From NCBI RefSeq assembly GCF_009017415.1, contig NC_092407.1:4960001-5024000 (forward strand): 64,000 nucleotides of DNA, written 5' to 3'. Under the pieces are notes generated by a model. The model worked only from the letters and a program-made list of their open reading frames with translations. It had not been told where the DNA came from and did no database searches. This DNA is from Aspergillus flavus. Its lineage: Eukaryota > Ascomycota > Eurotiomycetes > Eurotiales > Aspergillaceae. Shown here piece by piece: positions 1-11,690 of the stretch (position 1 is the stretch's first letter; every line of letters begins with the position of its first letter). The translations under genes were made by a program, and so were the position numbers.

Positions 1-720
1 TGCCACTATTCTGACTAGTTCTTCAGTAACTGGTAGACTATGTCGATGATTGAGAAGTATCTCCATCAATTCAGGTCCACAGACTCCCCGGTTCCCTGCC
101 GCTGCTTTGACCACTTCTTCAGTAACCGGTATATTTTTCTGATACATGAAAAGCCGCCCCATTATATAATGTGCATACGGACCCTTGTTCATTGCCACTG
201 CTTTGACCACTTCTTCAGTAACTGGTATATTATCCCGATACTCCAAAAGCAGGTCCAATATCATAGGTGCATAGCCACCATTGTGCTCTGCCGCGACTTT
301 AACAACTTCTTCGGTGACTGGTAAATTGCCCTGATACTGAAGAAGCATCTCCACGATTTGTGGTCCATCGGGCGTCGTATTTCCTACCACTGCTTTGACC
401 ACTTGTTCAGAAACTGGGACGGCTGTTCCCATTTGAGTCAGCCAGCCTTTGAACAGGCCTGGCTCTCCTTGGTCAGCTAACTGTACTGCAATGCCATCAA
501 CAATGACCCTCAGATCAGTCGATCCTTCCTCCGTATCCGAACCTTCTTTCTGGTATTGAGGTGCAATCTGAATGAGCTCCATTGGATCTCTGGGGCGAAC
601 ATCATTTTCGGTGTCAGACACGGTTCTCGCCCATGTAAGGGTAATATCATACGGCGGACTTTGCCTTGAGTCCATTTCTCGCAAGGATTCCGTATCCGGA
701 TTGTCATTATATCCAGGTTG
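1..720 (-). pseudogene. Downstream part of the HET gene: linker plus 32-residue repeats, separated by an in-frame TAG and cut by the window edge
   Basis: The frame continues from the HET ORF after TAG 721-723 with no gap. A linker of roughly 85 residues is followed by at least four 32-residue repeats of the form PVTEEVVKAxA...xxLLxYRxxI (about positions 11-420). A fifth repeat is cut by the left edge. Such repeats are common C-terminal modules of Aspergillus HET and NLR-like proteins. They vary in number between alleles and are thought to bind recognition partners. No splice site that removes the TAG in frame was found, so this part is translated only by readthrough or if the stop is an assembly error. 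The gene continues beyond the window. Confidence 0.7.
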
Positions 721-2021
721 CTAGGGCGTTATTGCAATATTGATTATTGTAAAGTGATCCTTTGATAGTCTGATAATGCATGGATTCGAATTTCCTCGTA
801 AAAGACATAGGATATCACAACTTTGAATAGGTTCTGCTGAAGCTTGAATCATCCATCTACGGCCCCATTCATTTTGAAAGACAGATGACTCTGGACTATC
901 ATTGAAGAGGATATTGAGCTTCTGTCGGTTACTTTCATAAATGTCTTCAACGGAGCCAATGCAACCCAAAATCCAACACTTGGTCTGGATGATTGCGATG
1001 TCCTTTTCAGGATAAGTCTCCACAATGCCTTCGCCAGAGAGAATATACTGAATGGTATTACTGAAAACATCATACCATGGAATGTTGTAGTCCGGTTTCA
1101 AGCCAGGTGTGTTGGGGTCATCAGCAGCTAGTCCCAGCAATGCATATACTTTATCATGGCTTGTGGAAGCCATGTGGTAACGATACATCTCAATCAGCTC
1201 ACCAATACATAAGCTTCCCCGTAACTTGGGCGCATTTCTTGGCCGAAAATGTGCGCCTCTAATCAGGTAAACGACTGGGTGTATGTGTCCCAGTGAAGAA
1301 GGAATTTCTAATTGACCGAGTCCTTCACAAAATGTGTACCCATTTATTTGGACAGAGCCGCACATAATCTCAATCGACCGAGCAACACCGGCTTCTTGGA
1401 GTACCTATCTTAGGATGTCAGTAAATTCTCATAGGAAGCTACAAGCAGACCTACCCAGATACGGCGAAACCACTTTCGCCGTAGCAACTTTAGACATAGC
1501 TCACTGCTGGATTCGAGCAGCTTAGTAGCCGAATCATTACCACTCTTGAATCTCTTCTCTGCGATATTGCGAATGATTTCAAGTGCTTTATCGCCATCTT
1601 CAAATGCCTCTCCAAGCCAGATAATAACACGATCAGCTTGCGCATAGATCGTCCGCATGAGTGGGATCTGTTGGTTTTTCTCGTCCATATCGTCTTGGTT
1701 GATGCAGATTGCATCAACCCACAACACCCTCTCAAGCTGATGGTCTCGAAGGTTGACCAAGGCTGCATGCAGGTTCGCTGTGATTGGGACAGTATGGCCA
1801 TGTAATATTATTTCCTTGTGCTTTTCAGCACTGCCCTCTTCATCGCCAGACCAGACATAAGAAAGTGCTTCATAAAGGTGCTTTCCACCTTCTGCCCCTG
1901 TGAGATCGTAGGTGAAGAGTTCGCATTTTATCTCGGCGTTCGTTTCCTTGTCTGGGAGGAGGCGAACCATTCGAGTCGCGTTAGGTTCCAGGGGGACCGA
2001 TTTGTACAAGTCAGAGGACAT
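721..2021 (-). CDS. HET-domain protein (heterokaryon incompatibility family), 416 aa as read to the first stop
   Basis: Exons 1455..2021 and 721..1404 with a 50-bp GT-AG intron (1405..1454). The splice restores the family motif RIWVLQE. HET signatures are visible: ALSYVW near residue 52, LWVDAICINQ near 100-109 and IWLG near 134. HET proteins act in fungal non-self recognition and cell death after hyphal fusion; the partner of this one is unknown. The end of this ORF (CLLRG...ITP) is followed by TAG at 721-723. The same frame then stays open for another 240 codons of related repeats to the window edge. So the gene is either a natural 416-residue protein or, more likely, a longer HET-repeat protein carrying a nonsense mutation. 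The start is the only ATG before the HET motifs. Confidence 0.82.
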
Positions 2022-2555
2022 AATAGATTGAACAGTCTATCCCCAGTAAAGAAGGTGTATTCTTTTTATAGAGGGCTATAAGTTAGTGAGCATAGAAAAA
2101 GTGGTATTCTTGATATCAAGGGCTTGCAAGGCATCGAATTGTTTTTGGTGAGGTGTGGGCGGGGCGTGACTGTTGATGTGGCGGCTTGTTAGAGGCTGGG
2201 AATAGGAGAAGCTGAGTAGGCCGTGCATATATAATCTGTCAACAGTATATAGACCGGACACCAAAACCTACCTTGTCGCATGTCCCAAAACCATTAGTTT
2301 ACATCGAATGACCTGACACGGGAATGATACTAACAAACTCGTCCTCTGATGGCGACGAAATTTTACCTTATGGCATAATCATGACCGTATAACTGTACTG
2401 CAAAATCACTCTCTATATCAGAAACCACAATCCCGGTGCATGATAGCCGTCCAACACAGCCAACTTCGAATACTACAGTCTATAGTACTGAGATAAACTC
2501 ATCATCCACCCAACAACCTTGCAGAAGTTATAGGATCGCTTTCTTATACATCCCC
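2022..2555. other. Intergenic region between the HET gene and the SMP-30-like gene
   Basis: It holds the HET promoter (2022 upward) and the 3' flank of the next minus-strand gene. No convincing coding sequence or RNA gene was seen. Confidence 0.5.
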
Positions 2556-3509
2556 TTATAGCTGAACCCGAACAACCTGCCCACCATACACAGATCCATC
2601 TACGGTGCCCCCTCGAGTTGTGGCATAGAGAGTCTTTCCATCCTGTGTGATTGCCAGCGATGTCGTTCCTACCAGCGTCGTACCATCATCTCCTCCTCCA
2701 ACAATAATCTTTTGCTCTCCATCGAGTGAAACCTGGGCTATGGCATTATCCGGCTGCGCAAGGTACGCCACATTAAGATCTTCCAGAACCACGAAATCGT
2801 CCCAATTATATGATTCCGCATCATTGAGCGCCGCAATCACCTCGATGTCGCCAGTCTTTTGTCCAAACCCGTCAATGGGTACCCGCGCAAAGATCTCCCT
2901 TGCGGTATTAGTAAAGTACATATAATCGCCGGCAATCTTCAGCCCGTTCACACCAATCGGGGTGGATGCATTGGTAGGTGCGGTGAGCAAGGGGTCGTTG
3001 AAGGCAATCCCTACGTTCCCTGTGTCTGTGTCGATACGGAAAACAGCCCCGAGCCTTGCGTCCCCGGCCAGGACCACGTGCGGATGTGCAGGTAAGGCCG
3101 CCATACCATTCAGCATAATGGCATTCGGAATCTGAGAGACCACTTCAACAGTTGGGTTCGCGGGGTTGGCGTTGAAATCCACGGTGTATACGGTTTCATT
3201 GGTGTAGCTGTAGTTACCCCGAATGCCACCTATGACGGCAAACTTGTCGGTGTCGATCGCTGCAATACCGCAGAGGGCGGTCGCGCCAGGAAGAGCTGCG
3301 ACAAGTTCCGCTTCAGCATTGGGCACGGAGGGATCGAGGGTATAGAGACGACCTTGATCAAAGGTGGTAAGAAGAAGACTGCCATTCGGCCGGAGGGCGC
3401 TGTTCTCAATATCAACTGATGTAGAGAAATGGAAAAGCTCGGTTGAATCAAGGGCTATAGCCCAGTTTGTGTCTATAGCAAGAAGGGCTAGAGTAGTTAT
3501 AATGCGCAT
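2556..3509 (-). CDS. Secreted SMP-30/gluconolactonase-like six-bladed beta-propeller protein, 317 aa
   Basis: Single exon. The N-terminus (MRIITTLALLAIDTNWAIA) looks like a signal peptide. The remainder has the propeller pattern of the SMP-30/TolB-like fold: NSALRPNGSLLLTT, a central LNGMAAL block, NGLKIAGDYMYFTN, and a C-terminal LAITQDGKTLYATT strand. Family members include lactonases and phosphotriesterase-like hydrolases. Fungal relatives such as EupF and AsR5 catalyse hetero-Diels-Alder steps in tropolone sesquiterpenoid pathways. Here there is no biosynthetic neighbour, so only the fold can be called. A TATA-like sequence (reverse of attata, 3592-3597) lies about 85 bp upstream of the ATG. 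Confidence 0.8.
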   Translation of the reverse strand: MRIITTLALLAIDTNWAIALDSTELFHFSTSVDIENSALRPNGSLLLTTFDQGRLYTLDPSVPNAEAELVAALPGATALCGIAAIDTDKFAVIGGIRGNYSYTNETVYTVDFNANPANPTVEVVSQIPNAIMLNGMAALPAHPHVVLAGDARLGAVFRIDTDTGNVGIAFNDPLLTAPTNASTPIGVNGLKIAGDYMYFTNTAREIFARVPIDGFGQKTGDIEVIAALNDAESYNWDDFVVLEDLNVAYLAQPDNAIAQVSLDGEQKIIVGGGDDGTTLVGTTSLAITQDGKTLYATTRGGTVDGSVYGGQVVRVQL

Positions 3510-6500
3510 GGTTCTGCTGAGTAGGAATCAAGGACTGTTATCACAGTGGTTGCTCATTTGAACATGCCCAACACCGCTCATGTTGGGATGGATTATATGG
3601 CCCTCTGCAGAAGATGAGCAATCTCGGAGATTAAAGCGGAGTCGGCTTCAGGAACCTATTCTGGTAACGATCTCTCGGAAGAACGCACGGTCGATCTTGG
3701 CATGATTGAGATTAACTGTTGAATGAATCTCCACAATTCCTCATACTACTTTGAACCCCGGGCAGCACTCGACGTATTGACCCTGCGTTGAGTAGTAATG
3801 AGATGCCGATCCGCCCATGACACGGATTAGATAGATGATCATCGCCAGCGATTGCAGGTATATACAAAGGGAGTTGAGCTACTAATAATGATGAACTCGG
3901 TATTAGTTGTGAGCTGATCGGTAACCGATATATATATCCACGATGATGGCATTTACCCGATATAAATACCGAATACTACATTAGGATGATGTCACCAGAA
4001 AAGAGAGATGAAAAAAACGATCAAGGGCAGAGCCAATGGAAAAAGGAACGGAACTCCTACTTCCAGAAGCCAACAAATACTCTTCTACAGTTGAATAGCT
4101 ATGCCTTGTCATGGTAAGGGCTTCTTTGTTATTGTGAAGGCGAGAATCTCGGGAATCGTTAGATCGATAATTGCCGGGGCAACCAGACTAGGCTATCAGC
4201 CTGAGGCAACAGTCACATGATCATGAGGGTGATCGCCCAATCCGGAAGGTGCTCTCAGCCAATGACCTGTGCACTTCTTCTGGACTTCACGTCTTATTTG
4301 CTTACACAATCCTTACCCAGAGCCTTGCTTAGAGACACCCTTAACGGACCAGATCGAGATGCTTTACAATCAAGCTCCACCACGCCCATGGAGATATTAT
4401 AGCCCTGAAAATCAGTCACAATAGCAATCCACTATATAGGCATCGAAATTCTGGGCGCCTCTAACGCTGTGACCCTGCGTGGACTACAGATTGCAGTGCG
4501 CAGGACCTCTTGTTATCTATGAAACCATTGAAGGGCAAACCTATTGAAGAAAGAGACGCCTCCATGACATGGCAGATGCCATGAGCAGAAATAAAATAGC
4601 TGATGCGCGCATGCATCTGCATGATGTCAGGGTTGCCTAGCTTTAGGATGCTTCGTCCCAGGACATTGTCCAGCATCTCGAAACCTCGTATGTACCTCAA
4701 ATATTGAACTACCGAGTGAATGCGTATTTGAGGAAGCCCACCGCGGCTATATGACAGATATGAGCAACAAGCGCGGTGTTCGGAAACTGATTGCCACCAG
4801 TAGGGTCGGCATCATCTTTTTCTTCGTGCTGTGTCGTCGGTACTGCGGTGGGCTAACTTGTGTTGCGACAACACTGAAGTGTCACAGGATACCACTGAAC
4901 TAGCAATCACAAAATGCCAGATAGTATTTCGCAGTTCTGCTCCTTGCATTTTTGTATAGCGATCGCGCGAGCGCGCATTAAGGATATCGCCTCTGTCGAC
5001 CTCGCTGGCCAGGTGTGCAATCATAAGCAACCCTGGTGTGTGTTAGGCGTCGCAGTCCAAGTTGAACCAAAGCCGAAGAACCTGGGGAAAAAGGCACCGT
5101 ATTCCATTCAAGTTCCCCGAATAGAACAAGGGACCAAAAAATTCAGAGAGTCCAGATAATGAACAAAGGAAAAGATATGGAGAAACCACCCATGGTGGAA
5201 GCCATGGCGTCTCGGTCGCTGCGCCCCATTTTTGTTTGTTTGAGGGTTGTTTGTATTTTTCTATCCTTCGCCAGGCGGCTGTAGGGACCGGGGGAAGACT
5301 TTTCCCCGCCTTATCCTGACTGGTTCACACTGCCATAAGACGGAGCGAGGTGAGGGATTTGGGAGAAGCCTGATAACGGCGCAAAGGATTCGCAGCAAAA
5401 CTACATGCCTTGGCTAGTTGTATTAATACCCACCGCACAGCTATTTCGTTTGGATAAAGTCCGAACTGGCTAAGACGATTAAGGATACTGATCGGCAAAA
5501 GCAAAAATTGGGTAAACACGGCGTGAGCCTAGGTGAAACACCAGCAGGCTGACAGATGAAATTCAACAAGGGTAGCATTGACGCACCCACTCGTATCTGA
5601 CAAGGCGCCCTGTTCGGATCCATGGATGAGCCTTATGAAGGCTGGCTTCGGCAAGGACTGACTTGTCCTGCATCGTTCTTCCCATGGGAAATAGTAGTCT
5701 ACGGACAAAAACAAGAAAGAGAAGGAAAAGGTTGTCTGAAAGCGTGCCCCGTTAGTCAAAAAGAACTTGGAGAAAAGCACCGTATCCTTAGCGCAAATTG
5801 GATATTTCTGGTAGGTTCCAAGACTATCTGGCACTGGCGAGTTCGCGTGGCATTTGAGTTGGCGAATCCCAGCGCAGGAAGGTTGCCAAGCAGCTAATCA
5901 AAGTTGCTGAGGCCATCCCGAAGACACCAGTAAAGAACAAAGCCGCGTTGGTGGCTGCGCTAGTCGCCCGCATCTGGGAAATGCCCGGGGAGTCTCATTT
6001 GTGATTAGTGGAAGGACCGTCTCTCACCTTAGGTCAATAGAGGCATGGTCTGACTCGGGATCTGACCTTTCATAGGTTCCCCAGCAGCCACATTGACCAC
6101 AAAGGTTGCATTCGGGACGGCTGGTGGCGGCCGGCTGTCGGATTTGGTGCTGCCGCTCGTATCACGATTCCTGTGAGAATGGTAAGGTAGGTTTGGACTG
6201 GTCTAACCATGTATCAACACCGAAGGAACCATTTGGGCTTCTGGGAGGCGCTATTGACTACCAAGATTGTGACAAGACGTTGCCAGGAAACCCCACAAGT
6301 CTTATGCGAGTCTTGATTCTAGGGCTGTGGAGTGATGAGTCGTTCTTTTTTCTTTCAACCTTCCGCTTTGACCGCCTGCCCGGTGGGTCAATTTTGCAAC
6401 CACGCGACCAGTCACCAGCCGCGGCTTACCCTAATTTGTTGTCGGCCTGACGCTGAATGACCCGCCGAGCCACTACGCTAGGATCTCTCCCCACGGGGCG

Positions 6501-6674
6501 TTGGAAGTATCGCGCCATGACCGGTTGCAGGATTTAAAGATTTAAGGTCATCCCCACGGGGGCCCCTCAGAGGGAGCTCCATGACCGAGAAATAAAACCC
6601 CAGGAAGGAGTCCGGAGTGAAGACTCATCGCGTCCAATCTCTCCCAAGCTCTACCCTGAACCCTTTCAACCACC
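3510..6674. other. Gene-poor 3.2-kb region
   Basis: No complete gene is supported. A short coding-like stretch occurs on the plus strand at about 5882-6001 (starts VAKQLIKVAEAIPKTP, ends at TGA). Another occurs at 6081-6161 in a different frame (contains KVAFGTAGGGRLSDL). They could be remnants of one decayed gene. The family was not recognised. Two similar short segments (about 5073-5103 and 5760-5790, both containing GCACCGTAT) hint at a degraded duplication. Confidence 0.35.
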
Positions 6675-9014
6675 ATGGACGAAAAGACATCCCTCGGGGC
6701 GACTGCACACAATGAGACCCTGACTCAGGCGACAAAGTCAGGACTGGCGGACCCCGCTGACCGCCGCGAGTCCTTTGCTCTCAATCTCGTTGAGAATCCG
6801 CTGACGGTGAGCTTTCACAACTGAAGATGGTCGGGTCGACCTGGGATACTGACCTGGTTTGCTCTTACAGCGCAGCTCTCCAGAGCAGGCTGTTCTCGAT
6901 GCCCGAGCTTTCGCCGAGTCGCACCAGATGGCGGAGCACGCAGATCTGTTTGGTCGCGCCGCTCTGGTCGCGCGGGACCCCCAACGCTTCGAGATGATTA
7001 CTGAGCTCTCTGAGGATGAGCGCGCCGCCCTCATATATGAGCGCGATCACAAATGGCACGGCCCCTTCATGCTCTGGTACTCGATCGCTTTGTGCGCCGT
7101 CGGAGCCGCTACCCAGGGATGGGATCAGACGGGATCGAACGGTGCCAACCTGTCCTTCCCGCAGGAATTTGGCCTGGTTGGAACAGCGAGAGCTGAATGG
7201 ATCGTGGGAGTTATCAATGCGATCATCTTTTTGACTGCTGGTCTTATGTGAGTATGATGGGAATCTTGATATATGGGTTCCCATACTGACGATTGACCTG
7301 CGACACAGTGGTGCCTTTATCGTCGATCCACTGAACCACTACTTAGGCCGACGAGGAGAGATTTTTGTCACGGCTTGCTGTCTCACGGCCACCCCAATTG
7401 GCTCGGCCTTTGCCAAATCATGGCAGGGACTTTTCGCCGCGCGATTTGTCATGGGTATTGGCATCGGTGCAAAGAATGCTACGGTACCTATCTACTCCGC
7501 CGAGATGGCCCCGGCTCGAATTCGAGGTGCTCTGGTCATGTTCTGGCAACTGTGGGTGGTAGCAGGTGAGTGATCTTCGGCTGGCTCTCTCGAGACATGG
7601 CTAACGGTCGCTGCAGGTATTTTCTTGGGCTTCTGCGCCAATGTGATTGTGAAAGACACGGGAGATATCTCTTGGCGTCTCCAACTAGGTTCGGCCTTTA
7701 TCCCATCTTTCATTCTCGGCGCGGGTATCTATTTCTGTCCCGAGTCCCCACGTTGGCTCATGAAGCATGGGAAGTATGCATCGGGATTCAAATCCATGCT
7801 GCGCTTGCGAGCTCATCCTATCATCGCCGCAAGGGACTTCTATTATTCGTGGGTTATCTACGAAGAGGAGCTCAAGGAAGCCCGCGGCGCTGGCTACTTC
7901 GCGCGTATGTGGGACTGTTTCGCTGTGCCGAGGATTAGGCGCGCTAACTACGGTGCCTCAACCGTCATGCTTGCCCAGCAAATGTGCGGCATTAACAGTA
8001 AGTCACCGTTCGTAGTTGGTCTATGATTCCCCCTAACCCCCTGCAGTCATCTCTTTCTACAGCTCAACGATCTTCGAAGATGTCGGCTACACCTCCGAGC
8101 AGGCCTTGTATGCGTCTCTTGGCTATGGCGCTATTCAGGTCGTCTCCACTATCCCTACTCTCTTCCTCATCGACACCAAAGGGCGGCGAACCCTGACGTT
8201 GGCTGTAAGTAATCCCTACCCTGGTTGAAGAACCTAGCTGACTGTCCTATCTATGAAGACCTTCCCCTTGATGTGTATCTTCTTATTGGCCGGTGGGTTG
8301 TCGCTTCTGAAAGATGATGGTAGCAGAGGGGAACAAATCGGACCAGTTGTCCTGTATGTTTTCCCCCTATGTTTGCAGCTTTGAATCCTGGCTAATTACT
8401 CCTCAACTAGATTTGTTTACCTCTTCACGATCTGCTATTCGTTGGGTGAAGGACCCGTTGCTTTCCAGTACTCTGCCGAGGTGTTTCCCACCATTCAGCG
8501 AGAGCAAGGAATGGCTTGGGCTGTTTGCATCAACAACACCTTTGGTGAGTGTTTCCGGTCTTCATTGTAGAGGAATTCTCCTAACAAAGGCATGTGTAGC
8601 GGGTGTTCTCAGTCTCACCTTCCCTCGGATGAGGACCGTCATGACTCCAACCGGCGCTTGTAAGTGAACATTGCTGGACTCTACCGCGGCGCAATTCGCT
8701 GACTCCTAGCTCAAGTTGGTTTCTACGCCGGACTCAACCTTATCGCTTGGTTTATGATATTCTGTTTCGTCAGGGAGACCAAGCAGTTGACTCTTGAGGA
8801 GTTGGATCGTGAGTAGAATCTCGCCCCACACGTATCGCCTTCTCTCATATGTTTTGCAGAGGTGTTTTCGGTCCCAACGAAGGACTTCATCCACCACGAG
8901 TTGACCGTGTGGCTTCCTTATTTCATCAAGCGCCATATCTTCCGTCGAAATATCGAGAAGCCGCCACCAATCATCGCAGCAGCGGACGGACCTGTGGGCA
9001 GTCGCGCGGCCTAA
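6675..9014 (+). CDS. MFS sugar porter, 615 aa, ten exons
   Basis: Exons 6675..6806, 6871..7247, 7309..7565, 7617..7997, 8047..8204, 8259..8353, 8411..8544, 8600..8659, 8710..8808, 8860..9014. All nine introns (49-64 bp) are GT-AG and the frame closes. Sugar-porter signatures are GRRGEIF after TM2, PESPRWL before the central loop, DTKGRRTL, and [15 protein letters not shown] with RETK near the end. The N-terminal cytoplasmic region of about 110 residues before the first membrane segment is long for hexose carriers. It resembles fungal porters that begin transmembrane segment 1 with [20 protein letters not shown]. The substrate cannot be told from sequence. The ATG has a good context (accATGg). 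Confidence 0.88.
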
Positions 9015-10510
9015 TGTTTTTGGACATGAGTTGAGTGGACAGTCATAATAAGTTGAATTGTGGAAGCTGGAGGATAGGACCGCAGTATTCAAAGATACTG
9101 AATCCTAACCGCCCCCAACAGAAGTGCCGGAATGCGACATACCAGAGAGGAAGTTGTTGATAATCAGAACTTAGATTAACCGCTCCATTATTACTATCAC
9201 ACCGCCAATCTTGTTTTCCATCTGCTATCGGATTGCTTCCTATTGGTAGACTGCCTATCATATACTACTCCTTCAAATTGCGAGGGTCATTACATCGTCA
9301 GTGCTAGCAAGAAACTCCATTTGACAACCCAGTTTTGCAAATGCGGAATATTTCCTAATTTTAGATAGATATTTTAAAATGGTTTGGGAAGTACGGCTGA
9401 TCCGGGATATTCATATCAATAGTCAGGTATCACTTGGCCTTTGAGCTAGGGAAAAAGAAAATGGATATTTCAGAAGAGGTTTCGCTTGCAAGCATTGCGT
9501 ACTGAATAGCGTTTCGTGATGGACCTACGTGTCCTGTTGATTAACGCAATAATGACCAATAAGATGAGGAAGTAAACAAAGCTGAGTTTGATCTGTACCT
9601 GAACCTTAATTTAGGAGAATTGTATGCATCACAAACAAGATACGGGAGTAGGTTGGCCGCTCCGATAGGTACTTTCGTTCCAGGAAGGCCAGTTTCGATA
9701 TCATTTTTGCGTACGTCACCAGTGGTGTGTGCGAGGAGGGAGTAAGTATACCACTAATATTGAAAGCTAAGAAGCTTCTGTGCTAACAATGAACCACTTG
9801 GTGCCTGAGGATACAGGGGGATTAAGTCGTTGAATGTTAATTCCGAGTCCACGGAATTACCCCGAGTCGATGCCGCACCTTACCCGGAAAGGCTAGACTG
9901 CTTCTATCCGAGTGCCGACAAGCTTTGGGCACTAAGCCTAGATAGGACTAACGGCGTCGTACACCCGGCTCCACCTTGCAATACTTTTTTGGTGGACTCA
10001 AACCAGGCAGCAGCTTACAGAGATCAGTCCTGCGGTTCTTTCTTCACACCAATCGAACATGAAATTGTCCAATCTTGCATGATGATGAAAGCGGCTCCTC
10101 ACCACTTCTTTGAGGCGGGAATTCTCAACATACACTACGGCAATTGGGAGCTTCCGCAGTGCGATTTGTCTGATCCGTTATAAATAGCGTCATGGGCTCC
10201 ACGCGAGAAAAGCCGATAGCTCGGCTCCCACTAAAGCAGGATAACTGCAAGGAGCCTGATTGGCGATGGGTATCCTCTTTGCCCCTTTTTGCGGTCCTCC
10301 AGGGAATAGCGTGCCTTTACCACGTTTTTTTTCTCCCGGCGTATAACCCCAGCATGGCCGCCTCCTCGTCATACGCCATGAACAATTCCACTCCAATCCC
10401 TACTCCGCTACCAGGTCTTGCGCATTACCGTCACATCTGAAACAGGCAGTCTTCGCAGAATCGCCCGCCGAGCGGACTCCCAGCCGTACTACGACGACAG
10501 CAACGTTTTC
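9015..10510. other. Intergenic region and promoter of the GH16 gene
   Basis: No convincing gene. A TATA box (TATAAATA, 10179-10186) lies about 325 bp before the GH16 start. The leader in between contains upstream ATGs (for example 10192), so the GH16 mRNA may have a long leader with upstream ORFs or an unrecognised leader intron. Confidence 0.4.
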
Positions 10511-11690
10511 ATGCGCCCCTTTCGGTATGTCGGCATCCTGAGTGCCCTGGCCAGGATTGCGGTTGCCGACGAGCAGACTGAATGCAACCCGCTGAACGCG
10601 ACATGTCCCGCGGACCCGGCGTTGGGGACAGAGCATACCTGGTGGTTCAACTCCACGCTGGATGAGAAGTTGTGGAATATGACCACCGGGGTCCCGACTT
10701 ACACTTCGGAAGGGGCGGAGTTTTTGATCAAGACCGAAAACGGATCGACGCTGTTACAATCCAACTTCTACATTTTCTTCGGGGTGATGGAGGCACACGT
10801 CAAGATGGCGAAGGGCGCCGGTATCATCAGCAGTGTGATTCTCCAGTCGGACGACTTGGACGAGATCGACTGGGAATGGGTCGGATACAACACTAGTCAG
10901 GTACAATCCGACTTCTTTGGAAAGGGCAACACGACCACGAGTGACCGCGGTGGATACCATGCCGTGGCTAACGCCGATACCGAATTCCACAACTACACCT
11001 CGTACTGGGACAAGGACCGCCTGGAATGGTGGATTGATAATGAACTGGTGCGCACGGTGAACTACTCGGAACCCCTGACTGTCTATGGCAAGAATTACCC
11101 ACAAACCCCGTGCCGCGTCAAAGTCAGCAATTGGCCGGTGGGCATTGCGTCTCAGTCGATTGGAAATATCGAGTGGGGCGGCGGTCTGGTGAACTGGACC
11201 AATCTCCCCTTCACCATGACGGTGCAGAGGATTCGTGTCCAGGATTTTCACTCGGGTAAAGAGTATACGTACTCAGGCAACTCGGGCTCATATGACAGCA
11301 TCAACGTCGTCAGGTATGATCTTCTATATGTTCCTGTCCCGCTTTCTGGTAGCTTTGGTGGGCTAAGATATGACTGATCGATACTGCAGTGGAAACTCAA
11401 CCGCCAAAACGGAGATCAACAAGAAGCCGGCCAAGACCCTGGCTCAGAAATGGGATGACCTGGGCAAGGCGGCCCATATTGGTGTGTATTGCGGGGCTGC
11501 CGCTGCCGGGGTGCTCATCGTAGCCGGAATCGCACTGTGGTGCGTCCGACAACGTCGCAAAGGTCGTCTCGAGCGCGGCCTCGCCGAAGGTCCGCCGAGT
11601 ACGGCCAAGCCCATCGAGATGGAAGACTATAAGAATCGATGGAGGCAAAGCGACTGGGGGCATCGTGGCTACCAAGCTGTTGACCAATAG
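10511..11690 (+). CDS. Crh-type GH16 cell-wall transglycosylase, 367 aa, with a C-terminal transmembrane segment
   Basis: Exons 10511..11313 and 11390..11690 with a 76-bp intron. The chosen ATG gives a signal peptide (MRPFRYVGILSALARIAVA) followed by the Crh N-terminal pattern ECNPLNATCPADPALG. The catalytic GH16 motif is DEIDWEWVG (nucleophile and acid/base glutamates). The rest matches chitin-beta-glucan crosslinking Crh enzymes (PxRVKVSNWPVG, GNIEWGGG). Instead of a clear GPI site, the C-terminus has a hydrophobic helix (VYCGAAAAGVLIVAGIALWCV) followed by a basic cytoplasmic tail of about 55 residues, so a type I plasma-membrane anchor is likely. An in-frame extension upstream to 10418 lacks a good start and would bury the signal peptide. 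Confidence 0.88.

Noticed and set aside
6106..6450. Plus-strand open frame of 114 codons
   Set aside because: Composition and Cys/Trp content look random and no homologous pattern is visible.
9830..10183. Plus-strand open frame of 117 codons
   Set aside because: It begins at TTG, not ATG, has no motif, signal peptide or splice context, and precedes the GH16 TATA box.
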